Part shown: one piece after another, positions 63,541-64,000 of the stretch | How positions within the stretch are numbered: position 1 is the first letter of the stretch | Layout: every line of letters begins with the position of its first letter | Origin: an uncultured Subdoligranulum sp. | GTDB taxonomy: Bacteria > Bacillota > Clostridia > Oscillospirales > Ruminococcaceae | Assembly: GCA_945830575.1 (NCBI GenBank) | Contig: CALZZE010000001.1 | Span: 62,001 to 126,000, forward strand | Length of the DNA stretch: 64,000 bases | Direction: 5' to 3' | The notes under the pieces: model-generated | Database searches by the model: none | Told to the model about the DNA's origin: nothing | Seen by the model: only the letters and a program-made list of their open reading frames with translations | Position numbers and translations under genes: made by a program

Positions 63541-64000
63541 ATGGCAGCGCGGAATCCGAAACGGGATGAAGTAAAAGCCACATACATCGAGAGAAAAGCC
63601 AAAGGCAAAACCATAGTTTTGAAAGACCTTGCGGCAGAGTTTGGGGTGGCCTACGATCTGTTGCGGCGCTGGAAACAAAAAGACGAATGGGAAAAATCAA
63701 TCCCCAGAAAACGCGGTGCCCAACCCGGAAACACCAACAGCAAAGGGCATAAAAATGCTAAAGGCAACAAGGGCGGCGGCGCCCCCAAGAGGAACAGCAA
63801 CGCCGTCACCCATGGCGGATATAGTACGCTGTTTTTTGATAACCTGACGGACAGGCAGAAACAGCTGATTGACAGCACACCCACCGAGGCGGTGCCTGCC
63901 CTGCGCCACGAATTGCAGGTGCTAAAGCTACGGGAGGACAGACTGCTGCACATGATTGCAGAGGCCGAGAACGCGCCACAGGATAGCTTGCAGACGGCGC
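63541..64000 (+). CDS. Phage terminase small subunit (3' end outside window)
   Basis: 153 codons visible, open to the window edge. ARNPKRDEVKATYIERKAKGKTI and LKDLAAEFGVAYDLLRRWKQKDEW form a HTH of the TerS N-terminal type, followed by the basic linker KRGAQPGNTNSKGHKNAKGNKGG written across residues 59-82 and HGGYSTLFFDNLTD, characteristic of PBSX-type small terminases. Recognises the packaging site on phage DNA. AGGAGG precedes the ATG. The large terminase should follow. Confidence 0.88.
   Translation, partial: MAARNPKRDEVKATYIERKAKGKTIVLKDLAAEFGVAYDLLRRWKQKDEWEKSIPRKRGAQPGNTNSKGHKNAKGNKGGGAPKRNSNAVTHGGYSTLFFDNLTDRQKQLIDSTPTEAVPALRHELQVLKLREDRLLHMIAEAENAPQDSLQTA

Larger units (their letters stand above)
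45631..64000. mobile_element. Prophage (left 18.4 kb; continues beyond the window)
   Basis: Bounded on the left by the tRNA-Ser remnant, with integrase adjacent and facing the junction. Leftward lysogeny genes and rightward early genes diverge around a CI/Cro switch, followed by replication, DNA-modification and late-regulator genes and the small terminase at the window edge. Base composition is clearly less GC-rich than the chromosome to the left. Layout fits a temperate tailed phage; head and tail genes should follow. Confidence 0.9.

Noticed and set aside
1-64000. CRISPR arrays, rRNA genes and insertion sequences
   Set aside because: No spaced direct-repeat arrays, rRNA motifs or transposase genes were seen in the window.

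Overview
The window is high-GC chromosomal DNA from a gut-type Firmicute, most likely an Oscillospiraceae/Ruminococcaceae relative of Faecalibacterium, Subdoligranulum or Gemmiger. This rests on gene content and style only: Mn riboswitch-mntP, PadR with a HAAS/DUF4097 partner, ACT-hom-thrB-lysC, paired M16 peptidases next to lgt, rplU-rpmA-obgE, serC-serA, and sigma-A promoters close to TTGACA-17-TATAAT. About 45.6 kb of chromosome is followed by the left 18.4 kb of a prophage, which runs off the right edge.

Chromosome, left to right. 1-7185: the end of a coiled-coil FtsX permease, then a MarR regulator with a heterodimeric ABC exporter. 7437-8207: a ricin-fold protein with a histone-H1-like tail. 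8423-9140: mntP under a yybP-ykoY Mn riboswitch. 9273-12803: a HAD phosphatase and a DEDD exonuclease, a short sRNA-like transcription unit, then PadR and its membrane partner. 12987-14489: guaB. 14743-21665: a complete peptide ABC importer ending in a cytoplasmic NlpC/P60 endopeptidase, which suggests muropeptide recycling. 21704-24152 (minus): an ACP, MaoC, SDR and GNAT cassette of unknown product. 24228-27245: a small membrane protein divergent from a class A PBP. 27467-31341: aspartate-family genes ACT, hom, thrB and lysC. 31507-35976: an M16 pair, lgt and folD. 36120-40832: rplU, rpmA, obgE, mrnC, a 36-residue Asn/Gln-rich peptide (minus), an rRNA methyltransferase and yebC. 40902-42533: a PASTA pseudokinase. 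42580-44849 (minus): serC-serA. 45177-45569: a BlaI-type repressor behind repeated operators.

The prophage is integrated in a tRNA-Ser(GCU) gene, whose 3' remnant is at 45631-45695. A leftward arm carries integrase, a lipoprotein that may exclude superinfecting phage, a Cys-rich protein and a CI-type repressor. A control region with three equally spaced operators separates it from a rightward arm: Cro, a displaced minor-tail-Z-like gene, a PP-loop PAPS-reductase-like protein, tiny membrane proteins, an HD hydrolase, a 457-base gap packed with RNA-like structure including a D-armless tRNA-like element, two DNA methyltransferases each broken by one base in a homopolymer (T7, G8), an ASCH protein, an HUH replication initiator behind a structured putative origin, a PD-(D/E)XK-like nuclease, an OGG1-type DNA glycosylase, an ArpU-like late regulator with a direct-repeat late promoter, and the start of the small terminase.

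The observations I would look at first are the permuted C5 methyltransferase and its neighbour, both off by one base in a homopolymer; the structured non-coding block at 53957-54413; the sRNA-like unit at 11096-11216; the PASTA pseudokinase; the ACP cassette; and two genes whose best ribosome-binding sites point to non-AUG start codons (ACG at 3001, ATA at 24738).
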